From Siphlonurus alternatus (taxonomy: Eukaryota > Arthropoda > Insecta > Ephemeroptera > Siphlonuridae): a stretch of DNA of 64,000 nucleotides. The notes under the pieces are model-generated. The model worked only from the letters and a program-made list of their open reading frames with translations, did no database searches and was not told the DNA's origin. This document shows, piece after piece, positions 23,780-38,200 of this stretch; positions within the stretch are counted from its first letter, which is position 1, and each line of letters opens with the position of its first letter. The DNA is taken from assembly GCA_949825025.1 (NCBI GenBank), contig OX463781.1, forward strand, positions 22,327,538 through 22,391,537, in the 5' to 3' direction. The position numbers and the translations under genes are program-made.

Positions 23780-26700
23780 AACAACACAATGTAAGAACTT
23801 GTGTCCATAATTCTCACCGCCCATCTCAACATACAGCTGATAAACGGGTTAATTATAACATCTTAAAATATATAATATTTCGTTTTTTTTTTTATGCCCG
23901 TCAACTGTTTTTGTCGTTGTCGCCTCATCATATATAATTAGAGTTGGTGAAAGTTATAACCTAGCAAGTCGAGCTCGCGCCTTAAAAAATATAGAGAAAG
24001 AAATTTGCAATTCTTCTTTAGATAACAAAAAATATATTAATTTAAATAAGGAGTCATCAGAATCATATATTTATAACATCAGTAAAAAAATCCAAATGAT
24101 TTTCCCATTTTGTGTGGTTTCTATATGAAACAGATATATATTATGTACATCAATTTTGTTTTGTAAATTAAAATACTGATGACTCTATAATTAATATTAG
24201 TTAAAATTGGCAGTTGGATAAAGTTAATTTAAAAGTACTATTATAATATATCGAAAGCTAACATTGAACGAGTTGGTGTCCATTAAATAAGATACGCTGA
24301 ATGTAAATAATGCGCTTGAATGAAACTATATTACATGAAAAGACTTCATATTATACACTTTGCTTTATCATGCAGCTTGATTTTTTTGTTGCTTAATTTT
24401 TAAAATAAGTACACTTATATTGGCGGGGCAAACATAAAAAAAAATAATAATACCAAAAATATACGGGAGATTGTATGTAAAAAACAAAACAAAAAACATA
24501 CAGATTAAACACTTTCATTGTTTTTGAGAATTCTTTCAAATAGTCTTATTACTATGATCAGAATAACTTAATTTTATTGTTCTAACACTGCACATTGAGT
24601 AATTAGAGAACCTGTATGAATTATGAATTGTTTCTATTGATTGAAACAAAATAAGATTCCCATACCAGATTCTCCGAATTCATTAACATTAAAATTTACA
24701 TGATTATGAAGTGCACAATTTGCAGTGTAAAGAAACTTTCGGGTCTTTCATTTGACTTAATTTTCAACACTGCATGGTCATTGTATTTCATAATGATACT
24801 CTCTATACCCGAGACGGTAAAAGTGTCGTACCAGTTTCAAAATTAAATGTTTAATTTTAACCTCATTATTATAAGCATTAAACAAATTAATATGAAATTA
24901 AAGTATTTGCTTGAAGCTGATGACCATTTTGATTACCTTTTTTTTTAGCTTGAATTAAAAATAGTAAATAGTAATTTTTCAACTTTAATGAAAATTAAAA
25001 AAGAATGAATATTTAAAACACTTTTCGAAAATTTTCCTAAAAATTATTTCACTAACTTTTGTCAGAAAAAATAATTTTGTATCTTGCATAACATTTTTAA
25101 TAATAACTGCATTTTTTTTTTATACAACAAAGAAACAGTAAAGCTTATTACTGTATGTTATAAGTGTTTAATAAAAAACACAAATGTGTCTGTAAATGCC
25201 TGTCCTATCACAAAATTTTACTGTTCCATAGATAATTATAAGTAATTATACAAAATAATGTAAATGTAAAATGAGTGTCCTGTCAATTTATGCCTTTAAT
25301 TATCAGTTAATTAATACTTCTATGTATATATTAGAAGTTGACATATCGAGCACTGATGTAGCTTATTTTGTATCATCTTACTTCACCATGCATAAGTTTA
25401 ATAATAATTAATAATAATATTTTTTACATTGATCAAAAAAATAAAAATATCACCAAAGATGCAAAGCTTGATATCTATAAACATTAACTTTAATATTAAA
25501 TAAAAACTAGATGTCATAGAGTATTGATTTTCAAGGATGAAATTAAGTGTTTATGAAATAAAAAGGAAAGAAATATTATTTGCAATATTTTTATTGCTGC
25601 AATTTATCATAAGAACTGTAAATTTATATTTCCTCTCGAAATGGCAACTCACAATAAAATGCAATATTTAATTACGTACATAATATATTATCATAATGTT
25701 TTTCACAATTCTACACAACTGGTAGAATAATAATTATGTTGTTATGTATTTTAAATAAGTTGTTCCTTCTAGTCAATTTCATGTTTAATTTATAAGGGCA
25801 ATTACATGAACAACACATTTTTGGGGAGATTAATATTATAAATATAAAAAAAAATATGTCTAGTGGTAAGAATGATAAAAAAAACTGTCCATTGGTGCCC
25901 AAGGGGTATAATAAATCAAACATGCTTAAAATTGTTTGTTTGTTTTTTTAAACAATTCATTCAATATAATAATTTTTAGTTGGTCTTAATTTAAAAACAA
26001 AATTCTCAAAGAAGCATGTTTGATTTTGCGTGGATTAGATTTAAAAGAAAAATTATTGTATTGTAACAACAGTAAAAAAATTAAATAAATAAATAAAAAC
26101 ATTGTAAAAAAATATATATAGTTATATTTTGTAAAGGTTGCTGCTGTGTATGGACATTTCTTTTGATTGAATTACGTGTTAAGTTTAAATAATTAACGTG
26201 TTTGAGAAAATTTAACTATAGATTTGTATTTTTATGATTTATTAATTTAAAATGATGAAGCTCGGTTAGTTCGGAATAGTATTCAGTAGAAATTTATAAA
26301 AATGATGTCCAATCCCGGACGTTGTGCATATTTATTTTTTACACGTATTCAAACCCTTTATGTTATAATTGAATCTTGTATATAAATTTCCTTGCTTAGA
26401 ATAGTTCATCCTAATCCCTTGAATATTTATGAATGAATTTAAAGTCATGTGCGTATGTAGGTACTCGAGTAAGTACCCCTAAAAATTACAATAAGTTATT
26501 AATGTCAATGAAGACGTGTAAATGATAATTTTTTGTATGGTTGTAATTGTATAATAAAAATAAATCACTGAATTACATACGATTTTCTTTTTATATTTAC
26601 AGTATCATACACATAATAAGAAAAATAACACAATAGAAAAATTCCTTATAAAAATTATATAGGTATTTTTTATTATTAATACAGCAGAAAATGTATTTTA

Positions 26701-29068
26701 ACATTGTTATTAGATTACAATGGATACTGCGTAATATTTTTATTAATAACCAGAGGTTCTCCTCGTTCATAGATCTTTTTAGACATTTTTTTAAGAAAAA
26801 AAAAACAACAACAATGTGAAACACGTTGTGTTGTCATTGTCATACAATAATTTTCTCGTATCTCAATTTTATGGAAATTGCGAGACATAAATAACTCAAT
26901 GTCGTCCACAATGCTAGTAAAAAATACAAAATCAGCAAATTGACCATTTTACATATTAATGTAGGTGAAGAGCATATAAGTTGTAGAATGCATGCTACTA
27001 CTGGAATTATTATTGACTTATAAAAACAAATTAAATATACAACAAAATATAATATAGTTTATATAGTGCTTTTGAAGTTCTGATTGATTTCTCTAAATAA
27101 CAAACAATTTATTCCACTAAATAACACTCTCTCCAATGCATCACATTCTCCATTCTCATCCTCTTCACTCCATGCACTAATTGTCCCAGTGACAGGCATT
27201 GTAAATAAAGTAAAGCGCTGTTTACTTAAATTCAGCCCATCTCCCGCTGTGAGACGAGAATACCCCGTCAAAGAAACGTCCCAGCTGACGCGGCTGCTGA
27301 CTGCAACGTTGGCAAATAAATAAAGTAACAGTGGTGATTTTATTTCTGGGCATTTCTGCACATTATGTAATATTTTAATTTTTCGTGGTATGTATTATCA
27401 GTTTCTGTTGCCGTAGAGTATTGAATTTTCATATTCTTATTTATAATAAAAATGTAGGCAATGTAGGCTGCAGTTTTTAAAAATCAATTCTTAACATTAT
27501 ATCTTATGATAGTTGTTTAAATTTTCAATAACACTTCTTCAAAAATTCTTCCTATCATTATAGTTCTTCAAAAACTTTTGCTAAATATTTCTATGACCTT
27601 TTGTAATATGACCTTGTATCATTTTAAACATTGACATTACTTAAAAAATATGATTATTTTTTAATGCTTATGTAAACAGGTAAATAATATAAACATACTA
27701 CAATTTTGTTTTCGTGCATTTGAAAAAAGCTGATTAATAAAACGTCATCTATAATATTATTAATTATATATGCACACCTATTGCAATAGATTTGTGAGAC
27801 AATGTTGAACATGTGTCTTAAAATACACTCTTGTGGTTATACAGTCTGGTTTTGTGCACATAGATGCCTTCAAAGCCAACATCATGGGAATAAGCGCGTT
27901 TATGTATCCTGGCTTTATCATTCATGGTACTAAGTTTGAAGCAAATACAAGTACAATGAAATTATTCACTGTATAATAATTTACATAATTTAACTCCTGT
28001 GTAGCAATAATTTTTGTACACTGGAGTACAAAAATAATGCGACGGGTCACACGTACGTTCCCCTTTAAACACGAGTCGATGTGTAACTTTTACATTTTTT
28101 TCTTATGAATTATCGTTGGTTAAAAAGTATAAACACTAAACAGTGTAAAAAAAATGAAAAATTAAAAAAAAAAATAATGAAATAAAATTGTATAAAACCC
28201 ATTTCTCTAAATTCATAACTTTACAAATCCTTATATTATATACATATTTATTTTGTTATTAATTATATTCTATTATAAAATATAAAAATATTATAGCAAA
28301 AGCTATAAAGCATCTAATTTAATTTAATTTTATCAAAAAGTAAACATTCGTTCTTTAATATAACGTCACCACACAATCTCATATCAAATCTCTGAACGTT
28401 ATATCACATATTCTTTTACTTGTACTTCACTTACAGACGTACTAAACAAATATGAACATTTAAGTCAGGTCTTATTTACCAAGCTGCTGTTGCTGCCGCC
28501 ACAGAAAGCGAGTTGGCCTCGTTAGTTGGCGTGGGAGGAGGAGGTAAACATCATCTTGTGCCGCACAGCTCCAGCGCTGCAGTGAGATGAGGTGACTCCT
28601 TAAACCAGAACTGATTGCTACTGCTGATGTTCTGAATATAGCACAACATTTTCGCTCGCTTCAATGCAGTAGTAGCCACAGTAGAAGAAAGAAGTGTTTT
28701 TATAGCATCTGATGTGACAAGATTTTTTTGGTGTAATTTTTAAAGTGATAATATATATATTTTTAAGTATTTATAAAATGTTTAAAATTATTTATTATAA
28801 CAAAGCAATGAGCTGTCTCCATCTACCTATAAATCAATACACTACTTTAAAATTATCAATACTAAATTATACAGTATATATTTAATTCAGTAGAATTTTA
28901 AACACCATCGTTATAAGAAGTATAGTACAAGAAGTTTAACATCATGTTTTTATCTAATATTTAATTGAATTAATGCAACTTTAGGTGAGATTTAAGTGAG
29001 TTCTTTCTAAAATTATACTCATGACGTCATCTTTACTCTTGCTACGAAGACGCGTCTATGCTGACTGA
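23780..29068. other. FSTL5 3' flank and intergenic region
   Basis: Mostly AT-rich; the FSTL5 3' untranslated region must begin here but its end is unclear (AATAAA at 25499 is one of several candidates). GC-richer patches at 27115-27330 and 28480-28700 are unexplained. The second lies 370-590 bp upstream of coding exon A and could be promoter or 5' untranslated sequence. Confidence 0.5.
28480..28700 (+). promoter_or_regulatory. Candidate promoter or 5' UTR of the tail-anchored protein gene
   Basis: A GC-enriched island (GCTGCTGTTGCTGCCGCC, GCGCTGCAGTGAGATGAGG) in AT-rich DNA just upstream of exon A, with no convincing coding frame. Position and composition are the only evidence. Confidence 0.3.
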
Positions 29069-29274
29069 ATGGAGTCACCGACGTCAAACTTTCTGCTGCT
29101 CCCTCGAAATCGTCCCGCCCCCCGTATAAGTCCACCCAAGTCAGCGAGGACCTCCCCACCTCGACGCCCACGCCCTCGACCACCCATCAAGACCTACAGA
29201 TGGGAGGAAATAAAAAGAGCGAAGGCCAAGGGAGGATACCCTTGGACCCACTTGGTCAAGTGGTACGATAACAT
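29069..29274 (+). CDS. Alternative first coding exon A of the tail-anchored protein
   Basis: ATG at 29069 opens 68 complete codons plus two bases, ending at donor AACAT|GTGAGT. It encodes a Pro/Arg-rich basic peptide, then YRWEEIKRAKAKGGYPWTHL and VKWYDN. Phase 2 matches the acceptor at 33567 (giving M-DHEYETV) and equally the acceptor at 30590. GC-rich codons stand out from flanking AT-rich DNA, supporting a real exon. The ATG is the first in this open stretch; no longer upstream frame was seen. Confidence 0.75.
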
Positions 29275-32200
29275 GTGAGTAAAATATTACATTTTTTTTT
29301 TAAATAAAACAGCCACAAAACTTTCTTATAAATACAATCCGGATGTAATCCGAAATATAAAACATTTATTGAACCTTCTTATAAACAATTTAATCAGTAA
29401 TCATCTCAGTATCAAACTTAAAATTCTATTAGAAAAAGCGTAAAAAAAGGCAATATTAATACTTTATTTGTGGGACTAAAGGTGTAAGAGGTTTGGAAGA
29501 ATGAGTATTTTCCTATTCCTCAATATTTCTCAGATTTTGCCGGCGTGACGGGTCGGAGTTATGATAACTTCAGTATATCTTTTGGGGAGGAAAGATATTC
29601 TCCCCAATCCCTCACGAGGAGTTATAGGCCATAGAGACTTCAGTTGCTACTTAATCGTGCGAATTGATCTCCGTCCATCGTGTTTTACAGCTTATTGATT
29701 ATCTTTCACTGAGCTTTTCTTTGTAGTATCCTTACCTCATTACCGAAAAAACAACTTGCACTTTCAACTAACAATAATTACATTTTCACTTTCAATGCCT
29801 CAATTTCTGTTTGTAAGGCTGTGTCTCATTTTAATTTTTTTTTTCATCATTATAGAATACATAATACAGTTTTAGAATGTCACTGTACACGTTTTGGCCT
29901 CTATGAGCTCTTGAGCAGAGGGAAAAAAATAATAAATTGACTTGATAGCAGAGATACAGGAAAATCAACAATTTATATAGAAAATGTTGTCCTTACTCAA
30001 ATTTACGTATAAATTTTTTTATAATATAAATTATAACGGTACGTTAATGCATTATATAAAAATTATAAAATAAAAGCCTGGCACTGCTTCTTGAATTATA
30101 TTTTTCTTCTAAAGGCGTGGTTTAAAAATAATTATACTAATGAAATAAATTTAGGCATGAGGCAAAAAGTATTACATATAATTATGTATGTACAAGATTT
30201 TATCTCATTAGATCTTATCAACTATATAACTTGCGAGAATAAACATAACTTAAACGTAAGAATAAAACATCCAAACATCGTAAAACCTCTTTTTTTTACG
30301 TCACACTTGATAAGGAACGATTTTAATCTTTTAATTCAAACATGATTACAATTTAAAAGTATCGTAAATTTACATAAATATATCAAACTTCAATTTTTTT
30401 TAATCATCCTTACCCTTTTTTACCATTTTAAAGAGCCTTATAATAAATGTTATTTTTTAAAGTGTAATTAAATCGAACGTTAAGACATAAAACTTAAGTA
30501 CTTCTACTTTAAAAAAAAAAACTTAACATATAATAAACATGATGATTTCCTCATCATCTCTCTTTTATACATCTCTTTATTTTGTCTAGAACGGTACAAT
30601 ATAGCCTGAAAGTGTGTTGTGTTGGGCTGGCCACCAGCCTCTCTAGCGCTATTCTGGTCCCAGTGCTACTGCTGCTTCTCGACACTGGGGGGAAAATCCC
30701 TCTACTATATGTCCCCTGCGGTCAGTAGGGTGTTCAGAGCGTTCAGTACACACGCGCAGAGTCGAACCACATCATTGCTACTGAGTTAAATCATCGTGGC
30801 GACGTGGAGGAAGCAAAAGCCATGACGAACTAAGCAGTTAAGAGAACAAAATGAAGCGAAGTAGTAGCGCAGACCGTGCCCCTCGTCCTGAAGAAATACT
30901 TCCTTTTAATAACAGTCTTCCAGCACGTCCTACCCTTACAAGAACTGCAAGTCTTGGTCGAGAAGTAAGATGCGGTTGTCAATTTTATGGAACAGATTCA
31001 TTATTACCTGAAATAGAAGCTTTAAAATTAATAGGCAGACCAAAAGCTAAATCAACAATGAATTCTCCAAAATCAACTAGATCTCCTGCGGCTGCTTTAA
31101 ATAATTTAGTTTCTACAACTGGAACAATTAAAAGAAAAACTATTGTCACTTCAGCTAGATCGTTCTCTTCTGTTGGGTGAGTAGATATTGAGAGAAGGAA
31201 AAAAACAAAAGAGCACGCTTCGACCTGTGAGTTTTGTGTGAGAGCTCGGATATATTTGGTCGCTACCTAAGAACTAGCATAGCTGGTAGCAGCAGTGGGG
31301 TTTGGGTCGCGCACGCGGGTTATTCGCACTCTTGCGCGCTGCCAACTAATTCTATAATTAGATTTTTCTTCTTCTTCTTGTCCCTTTGGTGTGCAGTAGG
31401 GTTCTACTGAAGCTGGGATTCGAGCCCGGCTAGTGTTGCTCCAAAGTATAACATGTGTAGCTGTGCATGTGAGTGAGGTGCAATTTTAATACCTTTTATA
31501 ACGTCCTCAAAACATCATGGGGTAAGTTTATTAAATATCCAAATAAGGACCTTAATTTATTATCATTTTTTTTTTTCAATTTTTCATAATCATGGTATTA
31601 TGCGATATTTTTGTATATATTTTTATTTTTTTAGCTTTTTTATTTGTATGTTAATGTATTGATTTTCCCAATTTTGCTATGAGATTTTGTGTTGAAGATA
31701 GGTCACGTATATAGGGATATACATGGGTGGGTTTGCTGGGCGGACGAGATCCACATTTACAAAGAAAGAGAATAGCTCTCGCGAGACTTAGCCCGGTTTT
31801 TGGCTCGCGTCCAGCTCGTAGAAAATTATCCTCCACATACGCGTACGTGAAGGCTTACGGACGTGCCTCTGAGAATGTAGTGTGAATAATAATAATGATG
31901 ATGATGATAATAAATATCTACTAGTTCCTGTAATTTCTTATGTCATTTCTAATTTCGAATTATAACAATTATATGACATTAATAACATATAATAGTAATT
32001 ATATTAGAATAATTGCTCTTATAAAAAAATTAAGACAATAATATCATATTTTCCTATATATAACGTTATATTACGTATATATGTTTTAAATTATAGTTTT
32101 AATCCTAATATTCTTAATGATATATTAACAATGCATCTTCTCTGATTTTATGATAATGATTATAGAATCATAGAAATCATGAAACTAAAATAAATAAATA

Positions 32201-35200
32201 AAATATTCAACCATTCATTATACAATGAATACCCCCCAAAAAAATAAAATAAAAAGATCATAATGTTTCTTTCGATATCCTTGAATATCCAACTTCAGCT
32301 TAAATTTAAAAAAAATAAATAGTGTATGCATATTTAATATTTAATATGCATAAAATATCAATACTTGCAAAATGCAGACAGAACTATAACTATCAAAACT
32401 GGTACTGTGTGCATTACATTTTAATAATTTGTCTACAGTCATGACTTATTTATTAGCTTGCCTCATTACAAAAATAATCATGCACAGAAAACCAATTTTC
32501 ATTAATAACCAGGTGAGAATACCAGGTGCATATTTACTTTCTTCCAGTTTTGAATGTTTACCTATGTCTGGACAGAACTTAAGCACATCCTCATGATTCG
32601 CTGAATTCTGCAATCCATGTCCCTGAGCAACTTTTAAGTCAGATGTTTCTCAAAGTTCAGTAAACGTTGAAAGTAAAATGCTTGGATAAGAAAGAGGGAA
32701 CTGCCATATTTTATTCGAATCCAGTGATAATATCAACTATATTAGGTGCAAATAACAATAACTAAAAGTTAAAAGATAATATATTATATAGTCTAAAGAA
32801 AAAATTGGCATAAATTTTAGCGAAGTTCTAAATTTTAATAACAAATTCAAATTTTATATTGAATCTGGTTTTAAAAATTTCTAGGCTAAAATTTACGCAA
32901 ATGTTTTATGCCCCTAATTGGCCTAATTCGCAATAATTTTTTTAGTTCTAAAAATGAACGAATGCTCTGCTTTTATAAAAAGAAATATTTAACTTATTTA
33001 GCAATGTATTTCAAATATTTTTTTTTAAATAATAAACATTTATCAACCTACAATTTATTATGATTATTCTCACTATTGAATACTTTTTTTAAATACACTA
33101 TTCTTACGATGATCTACTTGAACAGTGTTTTCTTTCATATAGTGTTCCTTGAAGAAATACTTTGTGTCGATTGAGACTCTTTTCATCCCTCATTACAAAT
33201 ATCAAACTATATGAAATTCCCACAATTACGTTAGTTCTAAATAAATAATAGAAGGTGATAATGTATAAAATAAAATTAATGAGATTAGCCACGAAGAGGG
33301 AGGAAAAAAATCCCTTTTTGTGAATGTACTGTAAAATAATTGATAAGTGGGTAGATTCACCCCTCTACTTTGACCCACCTATTTTAAGAGCTTCGATCTT
33401 TTATTTAACTGCTTTCGTCACTGAAAATATAACCTTTTTTTGTGTATAAAAAATATTTATAAAAATGTGATAAAAGTTGAAAATAGATTATCGATTAGCT
33501 CAAGTTGCTGCACTCGATAATAAGTATATAGTCTGGAGATTATATCAAGTGTTTGGTTGTTCTCAGGGACCACGAGTACGAGACGGTGAACCCGCCTCCC
33601 CCCACGCTGAAGATCTCGGGGCCGTACGACCGCTATGAACCCGAGCTTGGCATGGCACCCCGTGAGGGCTCCAACTCGAGTACCGAGAGCCGCGAACGCA
33701 AGGAGCGCAAGTTCCTGCGTATCCCTCTGGACGATGAGATGCAAGGTCTGCCCAATGATGGTGAGGGCAGCGAGGACGAGGTCATGGGCGTCGAGGAGAA
33801 GGAGGAGGGGCAGTTTGACCGCGCCGCAGCTGCACCGTCACCGGGAACCACCACCGGATCACGAACTGACCTCGAGCTCAACACCAGTCAGGTAAGATTC
33901 AGGTGCAATATATTAATATGTAAAATATGCAGCTCTTATCACCAAATTGTAACTTAAAAAATCATAGTTCAAGCACTAGGCTTCTAGCAACATGTTTGAG
34001 AAATCTCTTTGCAGTTCCATATCATGGAAGTCGATTATTATATAATATAGGTAGAAGGTAGAAGAATGCATAATGTATATATATTGTAATTATACATAAT
34101 ATATTACCTTAAAGGTTTTAATTATTTAAATTTTATTTGCTTTATCTAGCTAGGCTTTACATCATCATACGTGAGTTTTCCAGTTTTACTGTGTATTTCT
34201 TTAACTTCTTTTTCTCCGTTTCTAACAACCATAAGCATTTAATAATTTTAGTCGTTTAATTTCTACAGGGTGACCAGCTTTTTTTTTTCTTTCGAAAAGA
34301 CAATGCATGTTTTTGTGCCTTTCATTATTATATAATACAGCTATAGTATATTAATTTTAAATTAAATATTTAATTCATTAAATAAATAATTAATACAACA
34401 TTTATTAAGAAAAATTTAAGACCTTGCAACAGACCCTCATAAAAAAATTAATTGCCTTTCCTTCGATTTTAGCTCAAGAAAATAACGATTTATTAAACAA
34501 ACAAAAATCTCAACATCTTTGAGGCATGTAGAAAATAAAAATATTAATGTGGTAGAAAAACACCTTCAAGGTTATGCGTTGCACCATTTTATTTATAACT
34601 CGACTGTATGTAGACTCTTCGTAAAATTGGTGTAGTAAAAAATAGCATAAACAACATAGAACAATAAATATTTTTTAGTACTTTAAACAAATCAGTTGAG
34701 GGAAATTTACGTTTTTTGCTACAGATATTACAACAATTCACAAACAAATAAAAATATTTTAAGCTGTGCAGATATTTTTAAAAACTCCGAAATTCCAAGA
34801 AATATAACAGTTTATCCTACTTACAGTTAGAGTATACAAAACACATCTTGCTTTTATTCTTTGGTGCACAAATAGTACATACTTGAAGTTTTAAAAATAC
34901 TTAATATGTACTTCATAAAAAAATGAATAATAATGACGATGAATTTAACACAACTATCGTAGAACAAAGTTCAATGTTATTTTGTTTAAGTTTTTTACTA
35001 GGATATTAGCAAAGTAAAAACAAAAACACGTTGATAATAATAACAACATATACCTCATCTCTACCACACGCTATGATGCTTGATGTATTTTAATGTTTCT
35101 ATTTTTAGGCATCTTTGTCTGACTATTGTTCTATTTTTATCCAAGCATCAGCGTAAGCTTTGAACTGTTTTTGACCTGATTTTATACGATAAAGACTGCA

Positions 35201-38200
35201 TTATTATTTTCATCTATAATTTTTATTTAAAATATATTACAGCAGTTTTGAGAGTGAACATTCTCTGTGGGTTCTGAGAGGCGTATCAGCTCTAGTATAT
35301 AGGGGAGGTATATAATAAAAGTTTTAGTTTAAGATAGGTGGACTCACCCCCCATTATCCATAACATATGATACCACATCCTTAGTGGCATTATCTTACTA
35401 AATACAAAATACTAGATCTTACATTTAAATTTAAACTCCCGTTTTTTTTTTAATTATTTTATAAAGTGTTTTATAACATTACAACTTTATGTAAATTTAT
35501 ATATTTGTCTTTGAATAACGTTTGATCGAAAATGATTTAGTTGCATGACTGGCAAACTTCATATCAAATACTGTTTTATCTTTTAAGCATTTATCAAATT
35601 CCTTTTCCGTACAAAAAGCCCAATATTGTAATATTGTAGTCAATATCTGGCAGTGTATGTTTTTAGAGAAACTAGCAGAGAGAAAATAAACTCTACCATC
35701 GGATAAACCCTAGCTATTTGTTTTCATTCCCTATCAGTAGGTGATTTTCCCTATTAGCGGGGGAGACCTCTTGGGTTCTTATGGTCGCCTGATACTTAAT
35801 CCCCCCTCACTTATAGGGAAGCACACCTGCTAATAGGGAAGGAAACGAGAGGCGAATTTTCAAAGCTTTGTATTAGGAGAGCATGCAACTCTAGGAGGTA
35901 TCCCCCGCTAATAGGGAAGCTCACCCACTAATTGGGAACTCCCTAACGACCGATAAAAAGTTGCCATGATATTTATTTGGTACTATTGGAAAATAATAAA
36001 AATCATGCTATATATTCCATGTGTGTCCGGTTCTCAGGTTGACTCCTCGGCCCTTGAGGACCTGCCCCTGTCCCGCGAGGCTCGGCGCCAGCAGCGACTG
36101 CAGCAGGCAGAGGAGCGCGGGCCAGGAGCAGCGGCTCGCAGTATGCAACGCATCAGGTCTCAGGCGGGCAAGCTGCGCACAAAGCTGCGCAGTATCAAGC
36201 GCCCCAACATCAACATGCCTAACATGCCAGAGCGTCCGAGGTTCTCCATGCCCGAACGTCCTAAGTTTAACTTCCCAGAACGACCGAAATTCAACTTCCC
36301 AGAGAGGCCAAAATTCAACTTACCCGAACGTCCAAAATTTAACTTCCCTGATCGTCCCAAATTTAATATGCCACAACGGCCTAAGTTCAATATGCCAGAA
36401 CGTCCGAAGTTTAACTTCCCAAGTTTCAGCATGCCTCGTACAAGCTTTCGTAGACCCCTACGTGAGAGACAGGATGCCTCTCTTGCAGTACCTGGAGAAG
36501 AAAACGTACACCTGGACACCCCTGCTCCCTCGACTCCAGGAAAACGAAACTATTTCGATTTTCGAACGTATCCTCGTATTTTTGATCGTAAGTCTCGTCA
36601 GCAGCGCGAGTTGACTATCAGTTCTCCAATGCGAAGGCAGCGCCCCATCACGCCACCAGCCATGAACTACGATGACGATGAAGACATGGAGGATATGGAA
36701 GATGAGGAACCTGCGAGGAAACCGCAGCTACCTCCACGCAGGAAGAATTCTCGTTCTTCTGAGGGACAACGCTGGGTGGGCAAGTTCACGGAGCTGGAAT
36801 ACGTTGATTCTGAGAACTACCGTCCAGCCCCTCGAGTAAACGGAGCCCCCGTACCTTTTGATGACGAAGACGAAGATGAAGAAATGCGAGCTCTCGAACG
36901 AGAACTTCACGCTTCTTCAGACCACGAAGATCGTTCCGAATCTATCTCGGGATTCCGAGATAAAGATTTCGGTTATGCTGTATCTTTAGGACCTATTCGT
37001 GCACCACCACCTCCTGTGATGGATCCTGATGATGAAGAAATAAGTTTACCAGAATCTGAACGTGAAGTTGCTCATTCATCAGGAAGTAGTTCTGATAGAC
37101 GTCGTGCTGGTGTACTTGAAGAAATTGATTCTGATGAATTTTTCTTACGTGAAAAAGGATTAAGTCAAGAAGATATTGATGTTGGTAGATATTTATCAAG
37201 TGAAATACGTGAAGCTTTTCGTCCAGCACCAGATGCAAGTGCTTTATTATTAGAAAATGCTACATTAAATGAAGCTGAGTTGGCTAGGAGCTATCGTGGT
37301 ACTCCTGAGAGGGCTACTGCTCCTAATAACAAGACTCGGCCACCTCGACGAGTGAGGGCGGCTAAGCAGCGATCTAGCCCTGCCCCTGCCCCCGAGCCGC
37401 CTGTGGAGGAAACATCAGCACCCCAACAGCAGGTGGACACGCAGCAATACTTCAACACCTTCCCGCCAAACAAGCCCACACGTAACCGGCGGCGTCTGCT
37501 CCGCCAGCAAGAGCGACTCAAGAAGGAGCACGCAGCCACCATGGGCCGGCCAGTGGTGCCTCCACAAGCACCAAAGCGCAAGAAGACAACACGCTCAGAG
37601 TTCGTTCTGGATAACACCAGTCAGTACAGCGAGGAACTTAACCATCCGGATTGGCTCAGGACCATCGAGTCACAAATCGAATCCGCTGAGGTAAATATTT
37701 TTATATTTTATGTTGCATAATTTTATTAAGCACCAATAAAAAATTATAATTTTATAATACTTTTAAATGTAAGAAATAGTAAGAAAATTGTTATATCTTA
37801 AACTTTATTGGCTTATTTGTATGTATTTTGAACTTGCGTGAATAAAAGAAAATAAAACCAAAATTTTGAACTCGATAAGGACTTCTTAATGATTGCAATA
37901 AGAATATGAATTTATTTTTAATTATTAATATATTTTTTGTACATAATTGTAATATAATTATGGGTATTGCGTAATATAATTACCATCATATATATTTGAA
38001 AAATACCCCAATGCATGATATTAATTTTTCTTCTTTAGAGTTTTCATGATCACCTCTATAACTATACAATATTTATATAATTTTATTGCTTAGTAATATT
38101 AATATTTTTCTTAAATTTACACATGTACACAAATAAAATGATTTTTTTTTTCTGAAACTAAATGTCTTTCATACAGATTTTTAACCTATAGGGAGGTTTG

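Larger units (their letters stand above)
31177..36037. other. Introns of the tail-anchored protein gene
   Basis: Introns 31177-33566 and 33892-36037 (exon 33567-33891 lies between). GC-richer patches at 31200-31450 and 31690-31880 have no coding match. The motif cluster at 35738 is listed separately. The following intron, 37691-38531, is plain AT-rich sequence. Confidence 0.6.

Noticed and set aside
27843..27975. An open stretch after TACAG (SGFVHIDAFKANIMG...) as an extra FSTL5 or upstream exon
   Set aside because: FSTL5 already ends with a family-typical C-terminus at 23779, the stretch has no clear donor and no recognisable domain.
31651..31880. Minus-strand 61-codon frame in a GC-richer patch
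   Set aside because: No splice sites, no domain and no conserved-looking motif; composition alone is not enough.
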